From a bacterium (GTDB lineage Bacteria; Vulcanimicrobiota; Vulcanimicrobiia; Vulcanimicrobiales; SCRA01): a stretch of DNA of 64,000 bases. The translations under genes and the position numbers were made by a program. Under the pieces are notes generated by a model. That model was not told the origin of the DNA and did no database searches. It worked only from the letters and a program-made list of their open reading frames with translations. Shown piece after piece: positions 26,540 to 35,067 of this stretch; the stretch's first letter is position 1; every line of letters starts with the position of its first letter. The stretch is taken from the NCBI GenBank assembly GCA_004297985.1, contig SCRA01000038.1, forward strand, positions 26,552-90,551, read 5' to 3'.

Positions 26540-27238
26540 CCGGTCGAAGGTCTCGGCGGCGGCGGTGTACTCATCTTCCGAGAGCAGCGCCTGCTCGTGC
26601 GCGGTGCGCCTGGAAAGCATCTCGAGCTGGAAGGTCAATGCGATTGCCAGTGGGCGCGGCTCCCCGAGCGCTATGGCGTAGCCGCTCTCGCGCAGCGCTG
26701 CGATGTATGCGGAGAAGGCCCCGATGCGCGCGCGGCGCCGCGTCCTGCGCAGCGAGGCCAGGGCCAGCTCGGCCCAGGTGCGCATCAGCCCCGCCGGTGC
26801 CACCGGGCGTCGCATCAGGTCCACTACCCATGCGCGCAGCCGCGTACGCTCCTGGTCGACGGTAGGCGCGATTGCCGTCAACTCGACCAAGCGCGCGTCC
26901 AGCATCTCGTTCGCCCGGCGCGTGCAGTACTCGAGCAGTTCTCGGCGATCGTGAAAGTAGCGATAGAACGTCCCGTGCGCCACACCGGCCTCCGCAGCGA
27001 TGGCACCTGCCGTGAGCTCGCCCCAGGGCATGCGGTCGATCAACCGGAGAAAGGCATCGATGAGCAGATTGCGCGTCTGCACCGCCGGCCGGCGCCGCTT
27101 GACGACCGGTGCCTCATCACCTGCCTTTCCGGCGTAGGTCCAACGGTTACGCACGCGTCCCGTTTCTGGGTCGCGATAGCTCTCGACGCGGTAGCGATAC
27201 TCGCGCCCGCCGATCTTTTTCAATACGTCGTAGGCCAA
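26516..27238 (-). CDS. TetR-family regulator with N-terminal extension
   Basis: The DNA-binding TetR_N helix-turn-helix occupies about residues 55-100 (LLIDAFLRLIDRMPWGELTAGAIAAEAGVAHGTFYRYF, with GTFYRYF as the recognition end). It is preceded by about 48 residues, KIGGREYRYRVESYRDPETG and RVRNRWTYAGK, a small beta-rich module more often seen in transposase N-termini and other mobile-DNA proteins. The C-terminal domain is helical. Translation seems to start at TTG 27238, because upstream in-frame codons lead to a stop without another start. It is divergent from an MFS pump with only 23 bases between the starts, so it probably represses that pump. Confidence 0.88.
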   Translation of the reverse strand: MAYDVLKKIGGREYRYRVESYRDPETGRVRNRWTYAGKAGDEAPVVKRRRPAVQTRNLLIDAFLRLIDRMPWGELTAGAIAAEAGVAHGTFYRYFHDRRELLEYCTRRANEMLDARLVELTAIAPTVDQERTRLRAWVVDLMRRPVAPAGLMRTWAELALASLRRTRRRARIGAFSAYIAALRESGYAIALGEPRPLAIALTFQLEMLSRRTAHEQALLSEDEYTAAAETFDRLLFWRPP

Positions 27239-27242
27239 CGTG

Positions 27243-27254
27243 GTATTATGATAC
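27243..27254. promoter_or_regulatory. Near-palindrome in TetR/MFS gap
   Basis: GTATTATGATAC is a near-perfect inverted repeat (GTAT...ATAC) centred in the 23-base gap between the two divergent starts. It is probably the TetR-family operator, occluding expression of the pump and of the regulator itself. Confidence 0.5.
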
Positions 27255-27261
27255 GACTGTC

Positions 27262-28845
27262 ATGGAACATTTACCTACTACGGGACACCGGACCGTGAGA
27301 CTGTCTCGAAACGGGGTAACGGCCGCTCCGCCGGCGGCGCACACGCCCTACCTCATCATCGTGGTGGTGATGTTGGGAAACTTCATGGGGCCGCTCTACT
27401 CCAGCAGCGCCAACGTGGCACTCCCCAACCTCATCGCTTCGTTCGGCGCCAACGTCGATACCATGGAGTGGGTCATCACCGGCTACATGCTGGGCTATTC
27501 CATCGCGATGCCGCTTGCAGGCTGGCTGGCCGACACGTATGGGCGCCGGCGCATCTATCTCTTGGGTCTGGCGATCTTCGCGGCGGCTTCCGTCTGTGCG
27601 TCGTTAGCGTGGAGCTCGTCAAGCCTGATTGGCTTTCGCATCGCGCAGGCGATCGGCGGCGGCATCATCTCGCCGACCGGCATGGCCATCATCATGGACG
27701 TGGTCCCGCTCGCGCAACGCGGCAAGGCGCTAGGCCTCTGGGGCATGGGCATGATGCTCGCGCCCGCGTTCGCGCCATGGATCAGCGGGCTCATCCTCGA
27801 TAACACGGGCGATTGGCGCCCGATCTTCTTGATGGGCGTACCGATCGGCCTCGCGGGCCTGGTGATGTCGTACGTCTTTCTGCCCAAAAGCGAGGACAGC
27901 CGCCACACGCGCGCGGCGTTCGATCTCTTCGGCTTCGCATCGCTCACCGGCGCGCTGGCGCTCTTCCTGGTGCCGCTTACCCAGGGTAACCGCATCGGCT
28001 GGGACGATAGCTCGATCCGTAGCTCCTTCGTTTGCTCGGCTGTTCTCTTCGCCGCGTTCTTGTGGTGGGAGCTGCGCAGCGAGGAGCCGATGATCGATCT
28101 TGGGCTCTTCCGCGATCGCGCGTTCGCCGTAGCGATCGCGCTGCGCGGCGTGCTCGGTATGGGGTACTATTTCGCGATCTTTCTTTTGCCGCTCTTCACG
28201 CAGGACGTCTTGCAATGGGATGCCACGGAGTCCGGGCTCGTGCTGATTCCCGGCGGCGTGGCAATGGCCTTCCTCATGCCTGTGTCCGGAACGCTAGCCG
28301 ATCGCATCGGCCCGCGTCCACTGGTCGTCACCGGCATGGCGATTGCCGCCTTGGGTACCTATCTCTTCGCCACCATCGATACCACCTGGGGGCCTAACGC
28401 GATCGCGCTCGATAACTTGGTGCGAACGGCCGCGCTCGGCCTCATGTTCACACCGCTAACCATCGCGGCGCTCACGAACGTGCCGAGGTCGCGCACCGGG
28501 CGGGCCTCGGGCGTGCTCAATACCATCTGGCAGGTCGGCGGAAGTCTGGGCATCGCGGTCAGCTCGACGTTCCTCACCGCACGCACAGCGGCACATTACA
28601 ATGCGCTGCGCGAAACCCTCGTGCTGTCACGGGTACCGATTCGCGAGATGCTGCACCACGTTACGCACCTTGCCGCGGCGAACGGCATGCCGGCGCGCGC
28701 CGCCTACGCGATGGTCTATCAGCTTTACGTGGGAGTTGCCGCCGTGCGCGCCTACGGAGACACGTTCATGTTGGGAGCCATCATTACGGCAGCAAGCGTG
28801 CCCATCGCGTTCCTGCTGGCCGGCAAGCACCGCGCGACGCGTTAG
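27262..28845 (+). CDS. DHA2-family MFS drug efflux transporter (EmrB/QacA type)
   Basis: This 527-residue inner-membrane transporter has about 14 hydrophobic segments, the number typical of the DHA2 proton-coupled multidrug antiporters. Motif A is WLADTYGRRRIYLLG between segments 2 and 3, and motif C-like GGGIISPTGMAIIM follows. The ATG at 27262 gives a hydrophilic N-terminus of about 27 residues before the first segment. Only 23 bases separate it from the TetR start, so there is almost no room for a long leader. No adjacent membrane-fusion (EmrA) gene is present, so it would act alone. Substrate unknown. Confidence 0.93.
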   Translation: MEHLPTTGHRTVRLSRNGVTAAPPAAHTPYLIIVVVMLGNFMGPLYSSSANVALPNLIASFGANVDTMEWVITGYMLGYSIAMPLAGWLADTYGRRRIYLLGLAIFAAASVCASLAWSSSSLIGFRIAQAIGGGIISPTGMAIIMDVVPLAQRGKALGLWGMGMMLAPAFAPWISGLILDNTGDWRPIFLMGVPIGLAGLVMSYVFLPKSEDSRHTRAAFDLFGFASLTGALALFLVPLTQGNRIGWDDSSIRSSFVCSAVLFAAFLWWELRSEEPMIDLGLFRDRAFAVAIALRGVLGMGYYFAIFLLPLFTQDVLQWDATESGLVLIPGGVAMAFLMPVSGTLADRIGPRPLVVTGMAIAALGTYLFATIDTTWGPNAIALDNLVRTAALGLMFTPLTIAALTNVPRSRTGRASGVLNTIWQVGGSLGIAVSSTFLTARTAAHYNALRETLVLSRVPIREMLHHVTHLAAANGMPARAAYAMVYQLYVGVAAVRAYGDTFMLGAIITAASVPIAFLLAGKHRATR

Positions 28846-30290
28846 GGAGCCGGCGTGACCACGAGCTTGCGCACGACGCTGGCCTGCGAGACGCCGCTGG
28901 TGATCGAGGCCACCACGTAGAAAGCCGACGGTGCGTTCACGGCCGGTGCCGTGAGCGTGATCCCGCGCTCCTGACCCGAAACGTCACCCTGTTCGATGAC
29001 CTGCCCCCTGGCGTCGGTGAGCGTGACCAACGCATCGCTATGCGGGCCCGTGATGCGCACGTGCACGCTCTGCCCCGCCACGACGCTGCTCTGCGAGAGC
29101 TCGATACCGGCGGACATCGTCTGGCGTGGTGGTGCCGCCTCGCCCGTGGTTGGAGACTGCGCCGGCGTGCTCTGGGCAATGGTCGCAGCGGGGTGTGCCG
29201 CGTTATTAGGCTCGACGACGATGCCCACGCTCGACATCGCGCGCTGCGGCCCGCGCTCAACCTGGAGCACGACGCGCATCTCCCGCCCGGCGGCCGCCGC
29301 CGGTATGCGCAAAAGGCTCGTGCCGTCGGAGGAGTAGGGGGCGCTCGCCCAGGCCTTGCCGCTGAGATCGAGCAGCCAGATCTTTCCGCTCGTTGCGTCC
29401 GCCACGTAGTTGACGTGCACGTCGCGCCCGGCCTGCGCGGGCGCCGGCGTTACGTTGAGCTCGCCGATCAGGGTCGCGTCATCCGGCGATGAGATGCCGG
29501 GCTTCGCAAGCGTGTTTGCCTGCTGCGGAGGAGCGAGCATGGCGACGGATGCGGTCCGGACGTCGGTACCGAGGGGGCCGACAGCGCGCAGCCGCAGCCG
29601 ATAGCTCCCGTGCGCGCCGTCATTCGGGAGTGCGATGCGCAAGATGCCGACGCGCGCTTCGACGGTATCGGCGGCGATCGTGCGGCCGTCGTCCGTGGCC
29701 AGGTCGTACTGCAGTGATCCGACCCCGCCGAAGGCATAGGGTACCTCGAGCGGCGTGCCCGCGACGACGCTGGTTGGCGGCTCGAAGACGGTGAGGCGAG
29801 GGATCGACGCGATGACCGCTGCGCCGGCGGCTGCGAGGAGGAGCAGCAGCGAGAGCCCCCAGCCGAGCAGTGCGAGGACATGCGGCGCACGTTTGGCGGG
29901 CGCGGGAGCCTCGACGCGCAGCGCCGCTCCGCGGCCGGCGACGTCGACCACGAAACGGCTCAGCGCGTCGGGGTGGTCGGTACGCACGAAGACGAAGGTA
30001 TCCATGACGCCGTTAGGCGCGGCCACCAACGGCATCGGGTACACCTCTACCGGAACCTCACCGCCGCGGATCTCGAAACAGCGGCAGAGGACCGTCTCGC
30101 TCGTTCCATTGACGACGCGCAGCGCGTAGGCGGCCACGCCCTTGTGCCGATCGTGCCACGCCAATGCCACGAAGGCGAAGACGCCCTGGTCGGCGAGTCG
30201 TATGCCGCCATGCGCCGAAAACGGTGCCCCGTTGGGCTGGAGCGCCTCCGGACCGGGGAGAGGAACGAGTGTGCCCCCATGAACGCTCAT
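28842..30290 (-). CDS. Single-pass membrane protein with Ig-like extracytoplasmic domains
   Basis: The 482-residue protein has a soluble N-terminal beta-rich region (1-135), a basic patch PAKRAPHVL, one transmembrane helix at about 139-162 and a long extracytoplasmic part with strand-rich Ig-like repeats (VTPAPAQAGRDVHVNYVAD, SSVVAGQSVHVRITGP). The topology suggests a sensor or anchoring protein across the inner membrane. It is the last gene downstream of secretin, TadG and TadE proteins on the same strand, so a link to the pilus or surface is plausible. I do not recognise a family, and no enzyme motif is visible. It overlaps the convergent MFS stop by four bases. Confidence 0.7.
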   Translation of the reverse strand: MSVHGGTLVPLPGPEALQPNGAPFSAHGGIRLADQGVFAFVALAWHDRHKGVAAYALRVVNGTSETVLCRCFEIRGGEVPVEVYPMPLVAAPNGVMDTFVFVRTDHPDALSRFVVDVAGRGAALRVEAPAPAKRAPHVLALLGWGLSLLLLLAAAGAAVIASIPRLTVFEPPTSVVAGTPLEVPYAFGGVGSLQYDLATDDGRTIAADTVEARVGILRIALPNDGAHGSYRLRLRAVGPLGTDVRTASVAMLAPPQQANTLAKPGISSPDDATLIGELNVTPAPAQAGRDVHVNYVADATSGKIWLLDLSGKAWASAPYSSDGTSLLRIPAAAAGREMRVVLQVERGPQRAMSSVGIVVEPNNAAHPAATIAQSTPAQSPTTGEAAPPRQTMSAGIELSQSSVVAGQSVHVRITGPHSDALVTLTDARGQVIEQGDVSGQERGITLTAPAVNAPSAFYVVASITSGVSQASVVRKLVVTPAP

Positions 30291-30366
30291 CGCGTGCGGG
30301 CCGGCTCAGAAGGCGGCGTACCTGAAGCCATATCTTGCTCCCATCACCTTAGCGGTACTATCGCGA

Positions 30367-30837
30367 CTACTGCGAGATGATCATTTGGGACGTGCTCGTC
30401 AGGTTCAAGGTCGTGGAGGGAAGATACGGCGTCAAGAACTGGAACGGGTACTGCACTTGTACCGTTACCAGGCAGCCTGCACCCTGATAGGGCGCGCTCG
30501 CGCAGCTTGCGGTGCCTGACCACGTGGTGGCCACGGTCATCGCGTTTTGATCGATTCCTGGCGAGACGCTCCGAAGGTAGGTCTGAATGTCGGACGGCGC
30601 CGCCGGGCATCCGGGCGCCCCGCACGACGAGCCCCGCACGATCGCGTACCGCGTTCCTAAACGCGCGGCGTTCGTTACGAGGTGGTAGGTGTAGAGGGCG
30701 CGGCCGCATTCGATGATTCCGAACACTATTGGCAGCGCGACCGCCATGACGATTGCGAATTCGACCGTGCTGCTGCCCCGCTGGCTTCTCCGCGAGGAAC
30801 GGGCCTCATTGGGCGACTTGCATGATTGCATTGTCAC
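30367..30837 (-). CDS. TadE-like pseudopilin
   Basis: This 156-residue protein carries the TadE signature: a basic leader, then RGSSTVEFAIVMAVALPIVFGIIECGRALY, where a Glu five residues into the hydrophobic segment follows the prepilin-like cleavage site. It is processed by the prepilin peptidase and helps assemble the Flp pilus at the inner membrane. The start overlaps the end of the upstream TadE-like gene by 32 bases. A GTG at 30837 or ATG at 30831 could be used. Confidence 0.86.
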   Translation of the reverse strand: MTMQSCKSPNEARSSRRSQRGSSTVEFAIVMAVALPIVFGIIECGRALYTYHLVTNAARLGTRYAIVRGSSCGAPGCPAAPSDIQTYLRSVSPGIDQNAMTVATTWSGTASCASAPYQGAGCLVTVQVQYPFQFLTPYLPSTTLNLTSTSQMIISQ

Positions 30838-31240
30838 TTACCCTGACAGACGTAGGAAGACCGGGGTAATGGAACAGCGACTGGAAGGTCCCCGTCGTGG
30901 TGACCTGCACGTAGACGATCCGCCGGCCCACCGGTGGCACCGCGCACGAGGGCGTACACCAGTACGAGGCCTGTGCGGTCATCCCGGCAAGGCCCTGAGC
31001 ATCGCTCAGTGCCGCATTCTGCATCCCGACGGTGTCCGAAGCCGTGCCGATGGTCTGCGCACCGTATTGGACGCCTGCCCGTGCGGCATTTGTAACGACG
31101 TCGGCGATCTGCATGTAGCGCCCGAAATCGATCACCCCTAACAGCAGCAGCGCGAGCAATGGAGCTACGATCGCAAACTCGACGAGGCTGGCCCCCGTCT
31201 CCGAGCGGCAAAAGTCGGCAAGAATCGTTGCGCGTTGCAC
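30806..31240 (-). CDS. TadE-like pseudopilin (first copy)
   Basis: The 144-residue product shows TGASLVEFAIVAPLLALLLLGVIDFGRYMQIADVVTNAARAGV (the hydrophobic N-helix split here by its conserved E and Y), the hallmark of TadE proteins. The GTG at 31240 is preferred because it starts seven bases after the TadG-like stop and leaves a normal-length leader; a frame start further upstream would run into that gene. Its 3' end overlaps the second TadE gene. Cleavage by TadV or the second peptidase in this locus is expected. Confidence 0.84.
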   Translation of the reverse strand: MQRATILADFCRSETGASLVEFAIVAPLLALLLLGVIDFGRYMQIADVVTNAARAGVQYGAQTIGTASDTVGMQNAALSDAQGLAGMTAQASYWCTPSCAVPPVGRRIVYVQVTTTGTFQSLFHYPGLPTSVRVSDNAIMQVAQ

Positions 31241-31247
31241 GTGTCGT

Positions 31248-32396
31248 CTACTCCGCAAGTACCGGTGGGAACAGGGCAGAGTCGGCACTCGTCGCAGCGG
31301 GTATCGTCAGCCCGCCCGTATTGCTCTCCATTTCGCGTGTCACCAGTTTGAAGTACTCGCGGCTCGAGGCATTGATATTGACCTTGGCATTCGGGAAATA
31401 CAGCATGCCGCCCAACGTCAAACTCGATGCGTTGACGTTGACCGGCTGCGTCGTCGCCGCGTCGTAGAACAGCATTCCGGCATAGGGCCCGGAGGTCGGG
31501 GCCGTAAGGTCCATGGTGGCGCCATTGGCCATGAGACGTCCCGTGACATAGATCGTCACGCCGCTGCCGGTGAGGGTCATGCCGGTTTCGCTGAAGTTTC
31601 CATCGATGACGTACAGGCCCGGGCTGAACATCATCGGTCCGGATGCGTTGATTCCGCTGTAGCATCCGGGTATGACCTGCGTGCCCGTCAGTGCCGGGGC
31701 GCCTGGGCACCGCGGCGGGGGGTTATTGGTCAAGTTGCGGCAGGAGGTGATCGTGAGGCACGGATCGGTCGGCGGGATTGGAGAATTCTGCTGCGGCGTC
31801 GCCAACGTGAATGTACCGCCTATGACAGAGCCCGTTGCCACGATCGAAGACATCGTCACGGTCGAGTTATTGAAATGCGCATCACCGTTTACGGTAATGC
31901 CGCACGTGGGCGCATCGATGTTTTGGCTGTTCATGATGACGTGGCCATTGAGAATATAGATGCAAGGTCCGCCGGCGTACCCGTGCGCGAGCGCCACGGC
32001 CCGCGTGGTGACCCAGTTTACCGATCTGCCGAAAATGGCCGAGAAGAAGGCCGGGTGAGATGCCTTGACCAGAACCTCGACCGAACCCGCGTTCCCGGCG
32101 TACGAACCCGTCGTGGACGGCGTGTTGACCGTCACGATGGTATTCACGCCGTCGTTCGTGAAATTATTCTTGGCTGCATCGGCCTGGGCGGCTGTCGTGA
32201 CGTTCGTCGTGTTGCCGTCGTAGGCAAGCTGCGAGGCGCCGGCAAAGGCTGCGGCGTCGGCCGCGGTCTGCTGGATTCGCTGGTCGTAGCGCAGGTAGCC
32301 CGCGTCGACGGCCAACGCGGCGACCCCGAGGAGAACTGCGATGATGATCGCCACAAAGGGCAGAACCTGGCCGGCCTCTCTTACACGTCGCGTCAT
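31248..32396 (-). CDS. TadG-like pilus assembly protein
   Basis: About 382 residues. The N-terminus GQVLPFVAIIIAVLLGVAALAVDAGYLRYDQRIQQTAADAAAFAGA is the TadG/PilX-type anchor: one membrane helix with a following helix that contacts pseudopilins (written here as its two halves). The rest is a long beta-strand-rich, Asn/Thr/Ser-rich extracytoplasmic domain reminiscent of a beta-helix, with several Cys. Start ATG 32396 follows a GGGAAG; a start at 32444 would add a poorly structured leader. It lies downstream of the secretin and upstream of two TadE genes, the usual order. Confidence 0.83.
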   Translation of the reverse strand: MTRRVREAGQVLPFVAIIIAVLLGVAALAVDAGYLRYDQRIQQTAADAAAFAGASQLAYDGNTTNVTTAAQADAAKNNFTNDGVNTIVTVNTPSTTGSYAGNAGSVEVLVKASHPAFFSAIFGRSVNWVTTRAVALAHGYAGGPCIYILNGHVIMNSQNIDAPTCGITVNGDAHFNNSTVTMSSIVATGSVIGGTFTLATPQQNSPIPPTDPCLTITSCRNLTNNPPPRCPGAPALTGTQVIPGCYSGINASGPMMFSPGLYVIDGNFSETGMTLTGSGVTIYVTGRLMANGATMDLTAPTSGPYAGMLFYDAATTQPVNVNASSLTLGGMLYFPNAKVNINASSREYFKLVTREMESNTGGLTIPAATSADSALFPPVLAE

Positions 32397-32444
32397 GGCA
32401 ATACGCTTCCCTTGTTCAATCGAGCTGAGAACGACATTCCTCAC

Positions 32445-33878
32445 TTACCGGGTGACGATCTCCGGCGTCATCACGAAGACGACATCGCTTTGATTGTTCT
32501 GATAGTTCGTGGACCGGAAGAGCTTGCCCAGGATGGGAATGTCGCCGAGGATGGGGACCTTCTGTAGATTGCGCTGCTCGACGTGGCGCAGCATCCCGCC
32601 CATGATGATCGACTCGCCCGACTGCGTGATGATGTCCGTCGAGAGGCGGCTGGTCTTGAGCGCCGGGATGAGAAAGCCGTTGATCTGGACGGCGTCTTGG
32701 AAGTCGAGGTCGGAGACCTCCGGCGCGATCTTCGTCTCCACGCTGCCGTCGCCCAGCAGGGTCGGCGTGATGTTGAGCTGCACGCCGAATTGCTTGTAGA
32801 TGATGCTCACTTGGCCCAGGCCGGTAGCGTACGGAATCGGAATCTCTCCGCCTACGAGAAACGTGGCCGGCGACCCGGGCATGGTGACCAGATCCGGCGC
32901 GGAGAGCATCCGGGCGTGCCCCTCCTGCATGAGCAGGTCGATCGTGGGTGCGAGCCGGGTCGTACGGAAGAACGGGCCGACAGTAAAGGGCTTGCCGTCG
33001 CCGCGTCCCTCTTCGATAATCGGGAAGAACGGTGGTCCCAGAACGATCTCATTGGGGTTGTTAGGGTTGGGCGTACCCGACTGGAAGCGCAGGCCGAGCT
33101 GACTGGAGGCCGTGCGGTCGATCTCGAGGATGTAGACTTTGACGTCGACTTGGCTCGTGGTATCCGTGCTGATGCGGTCGATCAGTTTGCCGTCGGCTGC
33201 CAAGTAGGGCCCGGCCAGTCCGCGCGTGCGCTCGAGGATCCCCTGTTCGGTGACCGCGTCGTGCACGTGGCCGCTCACGATGACGTTACCCTTGCCGTCG
33301 AGATCGAGCCGCACGTCGTCTGCACCCGGAACGCTGCTGAGCTGTTTCTGGAGGTCGCCGATCGGATGCGCAACGGTCACGGCATTGACGATCGTGTACT
33401 TCTGCGCTTTCGCCAGCGCATCGAAGCGTGAGAGAATATCGCTCAAGAGCTGGAAGTGCGCGCCGTCTGCGACGGTGCCTTTGACGACCACCGCGTCGTC
33501 GAAGTTCACGACCTGCACGCCGGAATCGGCAATGGACGTACGCAGCATCTGCGCGATGTCGTCGAGCTGCTGCTGAGTTACGGTGATGTCGTAGACCGAG
33601 CGTTTGTCCCCGGCCCAGACGTAGAGCGTCGTGTGACCGGGCGACTTGCCGTTCACGACGACCTGAGATCCCGCCACGGGAACCACGCCTGCGATGCGCC
33701 CGTCGCCGACGGCAACGCGTGAGACGCCTTGCGCCGCGAGAACCACGGAGTGCCCACTTTGCAGAGAGAGCATCGTGATGCTCTGCGCGTTGGCCGGTGA
33801 GCTCGAGGCGATGATGACAGCGAATGCGCCGGCAACGAGGCCGCCGATTGCGCGAGAGAGAGCTGAATGTGTAGGCAA
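32445..33878 (-). CDS. cpaC: Tad pilus secretin (CpaC/RcpA family)
   Basis: This 477-residue secretin forms the outer-membrane channel of the Tad/Flp pilus. A cleavable signal peptide (AVIIASSSPANAQ) is followed by a stalk/BON-like N-domain (LQSGHSVVLAAQGVSRVAVGD) and the secretin C-domain. The latter includes GHARMLSAPDLVTMPGSPATFLVGGEIPIPYATG and the terminal QNNQSDVVFVMTPEIV typical of secretins. It shows that the host is diderm. It is the first gene of the minus-strand Tad operon and its promoter region faces the plus-strand operon at 33879-34035. Confidence 0.93.
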   Translation of the reverse strand: MPTHSALSRAIGGLVAGAFAVIIASSSPANAQSITMLSLQSGHSVVLAAQGVSRVAVGDGRIAGVVPVAGSQVVVNGKSPGHTTLYVWAGDKRSVYDITVTQQQLDDIAQMLRTSIADSGVQVVNFDDAVVVKGTVADGAHFQLLSDILSRFDALAKAQKYTIVNAVTVAHPIGDLQKQLSSVPGADDVRLDLDGKGNVIVSGHVHDAVTEQGILERTRGLAGPYLAADGKLIDRISTDTTSQVDVKVYILEIDRTASSQLGLRFQSGTPNPNNPNEIVLGPPFFPIIEEGRGDGKPFTVGPFFRTTRLAPTIDLLMQEGHARMLSAPDLVTMPGSPATFLVGGEIPIPYATGLGQVSIIYKQFGVQLNITPTLLGDGSVETKIAPEVSDLDFQDAVQINGFLIPALKTSRLSTDIITQSGESIIMGGMLRHVEQRNLQKVPILGDIPILGKLFRSTNYQNNQSDVVFVMTPEIVTR

Positions 33879-33910
33879 AGTCGTGACCTCCCGCGGTCAT
33901 TATGCCACGC

Positions 33911-33934
33911 TTTTACGCGTTTACGCGTTAACGC
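33911..33934. promoter_or_regulatory. Tandem repeats and palindrome in divergent tad control region
   Basis: TTTACGCG occurs twice in direct tandem (33912-33919 and 33920-33927). The second copy runs into GCGTTAACGC (33925-33934), a perfect ten-base palindrome. The block lies 32 bases from the secretin start and about 100 from the plus-strand start, so one DNA-binding protein could control both operons. Confidence 0.5.
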
Positions 33935-34035
33935 AACGTCCACGCCGGCTAAAACTTTGCGCGCGCATCCCTCGCGGCTCTTGCATCTGCAGTATTGCGG
34001 TGACATGATGCACGCAACCGTCACGCGGAGGATGG

Positions 34036-34764
34036 ATGATGCGAAAGTTGGTCTGGCCGGTTGGTATCGCGGTTGCGCTGCTCGTCATGCCGTTCGCGGC
34101 ATCGAGCGCGCAGGGAGATCTTCCGCTTGCGCGCGTAGCGCATCAATCTGGAATGAGCTACGCGTGGTTGGGCGTGGAGCGCGCGGTTTCGCTGACACGC
34201 AAAGGCCTCGTGATCGTCGTCCGCCCGGGTGCGAACGAGTACGAAGTCAACGACCGCGTCGAGGTGGCGGCACAGGCGCCGCGCTACGCCGCGGGCGATC
34301 TCTATGTATCGCCGGTGTTAGCGAAGCGGATCGAAACGCTTGCTCGTTCGGCCGCGAAGTTCGCCGCATCGGCGCCTAGGGTTCGTGAAGCGGGCGCTGC
34401 CATGCCGCGGACGGGTCCGCTGAGCGGTCAGCTCGCCATCGAGGCACAGCCTCTCGCGGGGCGGGAGGCCATCGTGGTCAACGGTCAGGCACCGCAAGGG
34501 GCTCCCGTGACGATCACGCTGTTCGGCACCCTCTCGTCGGACCTTCCCACCGTGGTGCTCAGCCGCCACGATGTGCAGGCGGACGTGAACGGGAGATTCC
34601 AAGCGGTCATCCCGATCGCCAGCGACTACGTGCGGGGCAGCATCCTGCACGTGGTGGCGACGTCGGCTCCCGGGGTGAGCCCCGCGTCGGCGCAGTTGAT
34701 CGTCGGCCCACCGAACCCGCAGGTCTCGGTTCCGGCCGAGCAAGCCTCACATGAGGTATGGTAA
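34036..34764 (+). CDS. Secreted stalk/Ig-like protein at head of tad operon
   Basis: A signal peptide (ends near ASSAQG, residue 25) leads into a stretch resembling a single copper-amine-oxidase-N (stalk) repeat (VARVAHQSG, YAWLGVERAVSLTRKG) and then an Ig-like beta domain (EAIVVNGQAPQGAPVTITLFGTLSS). There is a GGAGG five bases before ATG 34036. I do not recognise an exact family. The leading position in the pilin operon and the Ig-like fold shared with the membrane protein at 28842 suggest a surface adhesion or pilus-associated role; this is inference. Confidence 0.68.
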   Translation: MMRKLVWPVGIAVALLVMPFAASSAQGDLPLARVAHQSGMSYAWLGVERAVSLTRKGLVIVVRPGANEYEVNDRVEVAAQAPRYAAGDLYVSPVLAKRIETLARSAAKFAASAPRVREAGAAMPRTGPLSGQLAIEAQPLAGREAIVVNGQAPQGAPVTITLFGTLSSDLPTVVLSRHDVQADVNGRFQAVIPIASDYVRGSILHVVATSAPGVSPASAQLIVGPPNPQVSVPAEQASHEVW

Positions 34765-34807
34765 CCACCTTCTCACACACCCGCTCAATGATAGAGAGGA
34801 ACTCAAA

Positions 34808-34969
34808 ATGCTCAATCACGTTACGGCTCTGCTGCGCGATGACGAAGGCGTCACCATGGTGGAGTACGGCCTGATGCTGGCCCTGGTCGCGGTCGTTGCG
34901 ATCACAGCCGTTAAGCTCCTCGGCACGAATGTGTCGACGCTGTTCAACACCATCGCCACGGACGTCTAG
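34808..34969 (+). CDS. flp: Flp/Fap pilin, copy 1
   Basis: This 53-residue prepilin has a short leader and GVTMVEYGLMLALVAVVAI, matching the Flp pattern G(x)4-EY-x(3): cleavage after Gly15, with the conserved Glu5-Tyr6 of the mature chain. It polymerises to the Tad pilus. The ATG at 34808 follows AGAGGAA by eight bases. It is shorter than 60 residues, so it is easily missed. A GC-rich hairpin separates it from the second pilin. Confidence 0.92.
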   Translation: MLNHVTALLRDDEGVTMVEYGLMLALVAVVAITAVKLLGTNVSTLFNTIATDV

Positions 34970-35013
34970 GTCCGGCGGCGCGAGCCGTGCACCTCAGAAG
35001 AGAAGCACCCGAA

Positions 35014-35047
35014 GCCCGCTCGCGAGGCAGGCGCCCCGCGAGCGGGC
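35014..35047 (+). terminator. Strong hairpin between the two flp genes
   Basis: GCCCGCTCGCG (35014-35024) pairs exactly with CGCGAGCGGGC (35037-35047) around a 12-base loop. No U-tract follows, so this is more likely an mRNA-processing or stabilising element, or a leaky terminator, that raises the level of pilin 1 over the downstream genes. Confidence 0.65.
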
Positions 35048-35067
35048 CCGTCCCAGAGGAGAATGAC

